NCBI GenBank assembly: GCA_017353855.1 | Contig: JAFMSA010000186.1 | Span: 1 to 7,571 of the forward strand | Length of the DNA stretch: 7,571 nucleotides | From: Alphaproteobacteria bacterium | GTDB lineage: Bacteria > Pseudomonadota > Alphaproteobacteria > ATCC43930 > CGMCC-115725 | Direction: 5' to 3' | Part shown: one piece after another, positions 5,036 to 7,571 of the stretch | Layout of the letters: each line of letters starts with the position of its first letter | Numbering within the stretch: the stretch's first letter is position 1 | Notes under the pieces: generated by a model | What the model was told of the DNA's origin: nothing | The model's input: only the letters and a program-made list of their open reading frames with translations | Databases searched by the model: none | Program-made: the position numbers and the translations under genes

Positions 5036-7168
5036 TCACTCGGCCGCCTCAGCGGCGACGCTGATGCTCTCCCCGTGCGGCGCCTCGACGGAGGCCGCAA
5101 GCGGCTGCACGCTGAACTCCGGTGCCAGTTCCTGGTACGACAAGACCGCGACGTCCAGATCGTTGCGAACAAGAATGCTGCGCACATGCCGGCGCACATC
5201 CATGGACGTAAGAACGACCGGAGACTTGTCCGGTGCGGCGGCAAGCGCCCGCTTGATCCGCTCCACAAAGGGCCGGGTTGCGGCGTCAGGAAGGCTGAGA
5301 AATGCCCCCGCTGCGGAAGAGCGCACCGCCGAGCGCAATGTCTCCTCTACCGACCGCTCAAGCATGTACGCCACAATCACCCGGTTGCGATCGGCGCAGC
5401 GAAAGCAGATCTGCCTCCGCAGCGCGATTCTGACGTACTCCACAAGCAGGATCGTATCCTGTTCCCGCGGTCCCCATTCGACCACGGCTTCAAGGATAAT
5501 CCGCATGTTGCCGACAGGGACATTTTCGTCAAGCAGACGGCGCAGTATCTCAGCGATTTTTTGCAGCGTCGTGATCTTCTGGGCTTCCTTCGTCAGCTCC
5601 GGATATTCCCTCTCCGTCCGCACCACGATTTCGCGCGTTTCCTGGATGCCGAGGAACTGCGTCGCGTAGCGCCGCAACGTATACGCCAGCCATAGGGCGA
5701 GCACCTGCACCGGGACCAATGCTTCAATGCCCGCCGCAGCAAGCGTGGGCTGATAGCGCTGCTCGACCCACATCGCCGGGCGCCGGTTGCCGATGCGCGG
5801 ACCTTCAGCGTAGGGAATCGCGAGAAGTTCAAGGTCCACGGCGTCGCTTTCGGCTAGGAGAGCATCCGGGGGAATGGCGGAGTCGAGTATTGGCACGCCC
5901 TCAAGCTCTATCCTGAAGTGATGAGGCTCGAGGCTGTCATCCGCGCGCAGCGCGATCGCCGGCAGATCCATGCCGAGATCGGCCGCCAGCGATTGGCGCA
6001 CCCGCGCTGTCTCGCGATTGAAGTGTTCCACCTGCACGCGCTGCCCGAGTTCGCGGCCGACAATCGCAGCGAGCCTGTAGCGTGCGGGCGTCGCCTCGAC
6101 GCTGGTCGCGCCCCCCGGTTGCGGCAACGCGGCCTGATCGTGCGCGCCCGCGACCTGCGGGGCCGCTGCGGCCGGTGTGGAGGCGCTCGCCGTGCGCCGA
6201 TAGATAACGTAACCTCCCGCCGCGAAGAGCGCTGCCAGGATCACGAAAGCAGGCCACGGAAATCCCGGAATCCAGGCGAGCGCAAGCAGAATCGCACCGG
6301 CCAGAAACAATGCGCGCGGCTCACCCACCATCTGCTGGAGAATCTCGGTTCCGAGATCAAGTTTGTCGATGGTGCCGACGCGCGTGACCACGGTGCCGGC
6401 CGCAACGGAAACCAGCAGAGCCGGAATCTGCGCGACAAGCCCGTCACCGACCGTCAGCAGGGAATAGGTTTCGATCGCCTGGGAAAGCGACAGTTCGTGC
6501 TGCATCGTGCCGATCGCGAGGCCGCCGATCAGGTTGATGGCAATGATGATGATACTGGAGATCGCGTCTCCCCTCACGAACTTCATCGCGCCGTCCATGG
6601 CGCCGTAGAGGTGACTCTCCTGGGTCAGCCGTCCGCGCTGCCGCCGTGCCTCGATGCGGTCGATGTCGCCTCCGCGCAGGTCGCCGTCGATGCTCATCTG
6701 CCGGCCGGGAAGCGCGTCGAGGGTGAAGCGCGCGGCTACCTCGGCGACACGTTCGGCACCCTTGGTGATGACGACGAATTGCGCCACCGTAATGATGAGG
6801 AACACGACCAGTCCGACGGCAATGTTGCCGCCGACGACGAAGCTGCCGAACGCACTGATGATCTCGCCGGCATCCGCCTGCAGCAGGATCAGTCGTGCGG
6901 TCGATATGGTGATGGCGAGCCGGAACAGCGTCGCCAGAAGCACAAGCGAAGGCAGCGCTGAGAGATCCAGCGGCTCGGCGATATAGAACGCGATCAGCAG
7001 GATCAGAACGCTTGCCGCGATGTTGGCGGTGATCAGCACGTCGACGAGGGGCGTTGGCAGCGGGACGATCATCATCACGATCGCGACGAGCACGATGGTG
7101 GCGATCGCGAGGTCGCCACGCCGGGAAGCAACGATCAGCGCCTGTGAGATCCTCTCGGTCAAGCTCAT
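5036..7168 (-). CDS. sctV: SctV (LcrD/YscV/FlhA family) type III export gate protein
   Basis: A 710-residue protein expected to form the nonameric ring below the export channel and to dock substrate-chaperone complexes. Residues 1-325 are membrane-embedded, with about eight hydrophobic segments. The family signature is clear: GAERVAEVAARFTLDALPGR (137-156) then QMSIDGDL. It has conservative changes from the common DAMPGKQM form (Leu for Met, Arg for Lys). GDGLVAQIPALLVSVAAGTV (241-260) is the second hallmark. An Ala/Pro-rich linker (about 328-360) leads to the cytoplasmic domain (about 360-690), with VPVGNMRIILEAVVEWGPRE (550-569) and LLVEYVRIALRRQI typical of SctV/FlhA. Length fits SctV (about 700). 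The ATG at 7168 overlaps the upstream stop as ATGA and the next gene begins right after the stop, so expression is probably translationally coupled. FlhA is the alternative; secretin and TPR neighbours, and no flagellar genes nearby, favour T3SS. No damage to the frame is seen. Confidence 0.95.
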   Translation of the reverse strand: MSLTERISQALIVASRRGDLAIATIVLVAIVMMIVPLPTPLVDVLITANIAASVLILLIAFYIAEPLDLSALPSLVLLATLFRLAITISTARLILLQADAGEIISAFGSFVVGGNIAVGLVVFLIITVAQFVVITKGAERVAEVAARFTLDALPGRQMSIDGDLRGGDIDRIEARRQRGRLTQESHLYGAMDGAMKFVRGDAISSIIIIAINLIGGLAIGTMQHELSLSQAIETYSLLTVGDGLVAQIPALLVSVAAGTVVTRVGTIDKLDLGTEILQQMVGEPRALFLAGAILLALAWIPGFPWPAFVILAALFAAGGYVIYRRTASASTPAAAAPQVAGAHDQAALPQPGGATSVEATPARYRLAAIVGRELGQRVQVEHFNRETARVRQSLAADLGMDLPAIALRADDSLEPHHFRIELEGVPILDSAIPPDALLAESDAVDLELLAIPYAEGPRIGNRRPAMWVEQRYQPTLAAAGIEALVPVQVLALWLAYTLRRYATQFLGIQETREIVVRTEREYPELTKEAQKITTLQKIAEILRRLLDENVPVGNMRIILEAVVEWGPREQDTILLVEYVRIALRRQICFRCADRNRVIVAYMLERSVEETLRSAVRSSAAGAFLSLPDAATRPFVERIKRALAAAPDKSPVVLTSMDVRRHVRSILVRNDLDVAVLSYQELAPEFSVQPLAASVEAPHGESISVAAEAAE

Positions 7169-7503
7169 GGCTGACTGCTGCGTTCGAGAAAGTCACGGAA
7201 GCAACGCCGCGCCTCGAGCGGCCGGCCGCTTGCCCACAAGGCGCGGCTCATCAGGAGGTCGACCGCAGGATCGTCGGACTCGCTCATCTGCCGCACGCGC
7301 CCTATCGCCACGATCGCCCGGTCCGGAGCGCCATCGGCCAGGAACGCGTGGGCAAGGGTGGCCCAGATGCTGGCGCTTTCAGGAGCGAGCCGGGCCGCGA
7401 TGAGCAGCAGGATGACTCCACGCTTGGTCTGGCCATGCTGACTGTACAGGTGGCCCAGGAGGTGCAGGAGTTGCACGGAATCGTCATCATCCGACACGGT
7501 CAT
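7165..7503 (-). CDS. sctY: Small TPR protein, probable T3SS assembly chaperone SctY
   Basis: A 112-residue soluble protein without signal peptide or membrane segment. After an acidic start (MTVSDDDD) it consists of about three tetratricopeptide-like helical pairs: LLHLLGHLYSQHGQTKRGVI (12-31), ESASIWATLAHAFLADGAPD (42-61), and AVDLLMSRALWASGRPLEAR (80-99). Length and fold class match YscY (about 114 residues), which in Yersinia binds YscX, and the pair engages YscV. The gene order here, an upstream small gene then this gene then sctV, copies yscX-yscY-yscV. ATGA overlaps at both ends (7500-7503 and 7165-7168) indicate strict co-translation with sctV. Sequence alone shows only TPR-type repeats; the SctY name rests mostly on size and order. 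Another TPR class II-like T3SS chaperone is possible. Confidence 0.72.
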   Translation of the reverse strand: MTVSDDDDSVQLLHLLGHLYSQHGQTKRGVILLLIAARLAPESASIWATLAHAFLADGAPDRAIVAIGRVRQMSESDDPAVDLLMSRALWASGRPLEARRCFRDFLERSSQP

Positions 7504-7571
7504 ACTGCGATGCTGTCCTGAAGCCGGTGCGCCAGGTCGCGATGGCGCTCAATCTCTTCGGTGATCACTGC
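7500..7571 (-). CDS. 3' end of an upstream operon gene (23 codons visible), possibly sctX
   Basis: The minus-strand frame entering at 7571 stays open to a TGA at 7500-7502 that overlaps the next gene's ATG as ATGA. The visible residues are AVITEEIERHRDLAHRLQDS followed by IAV, a charged amphipathic helix. The overlap, the matching strand and the helical C-terminus make it likely to be a real gene end. By position before a SctY-like gene and sctV it could be SctX, whose C-terminal region binds SctY, but 23 residues are too few to identify it. Confidence 0.5.
   Translation of the reverse strand, partial: AVITEEIERHRDLAHRLQDSIAV

Noticed and set aside
5918..6961. Long plus-strand open frame opposite sctV
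   Set aside because: Arg/Asp/His-rich shadow of the conserved SctV membrane region, with no domain content.
1195..7168. Flagellar FlhB/FlhA instead of SctU/SctV
   Set aside because: A secretin and lipoproteins are co-encoded with SctV and no flagellar genes are seen, which fits a non-flagellar T3SS; the residue-level families are similar, so some doubt remains.

Overview
The window looks like part of a type III secretion (T3SS) locus from a GC-rich alphaproteobacterium, most likely one of the Hyphomicrobiales (rhizobia-like). This rests on high GC at third codon positions, an FCD-type GntR regulator, and an outer-membrane secretin of the Caulobacter CpaC/Tad-pilus type sitting next to the T3SS export-gate gene sctV. 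The species cannot be determined from the sequence.

Layout. Positions 1-446 hold no convincing gene. They contain a 13-bp tandem repeat array that runs off the left edge, a 15-bp direct repeat, a GC-rich hairpin and a palindromic operator-like site. Positions 447-1154 (+) encode a GntR/FCD transcription regulator. Converging on it, 1195-2238 (-) encodes SctU (YscU/FlhB family), the substrate-specificity switch protein. A 65-bp divergent spacer separates sctU from 2304-3098 (+), a TadD-like TPR lipoprotein. Positions 3132-7571 are a tightly packed minus-strand operon, in transcription order: the 3' end of an unseen gene (possibly sctX), a small TPR protein (probably sctY), sctV, a CpaC-like secretin, and a small CpaD-like lipoprotein. 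Junctions are ATGA overlaps or a direct TGA-ATG contact, so translational coupling is likely.

How the parts fit. SctV and SctU are inner-membrane export-gate components. The SctX/SctY pair is known in Ysc systems as a chaperone/export pair that engages SctV. The secretin would form the outer-membrane ring. The two lipoproteins (CpaD-like and TadD-like) resemble accessory factors of Tad-pilus secretins. The inferred picture is a T3SS inner-membrane gate coupled to a Tad-derived outer-membrane module. The sctR/S/T/N/J/Q genes are not here and should lie outside the window.

The most striking point is that SctU keeps a full-length reading frame and conserved flanks but has Met-His-Gly-Asp where the near-universal Asn-Pro-Thr-His autocleavage motif should be. 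If this system works, its substrate switching probably does not use SctU self-cleavage.
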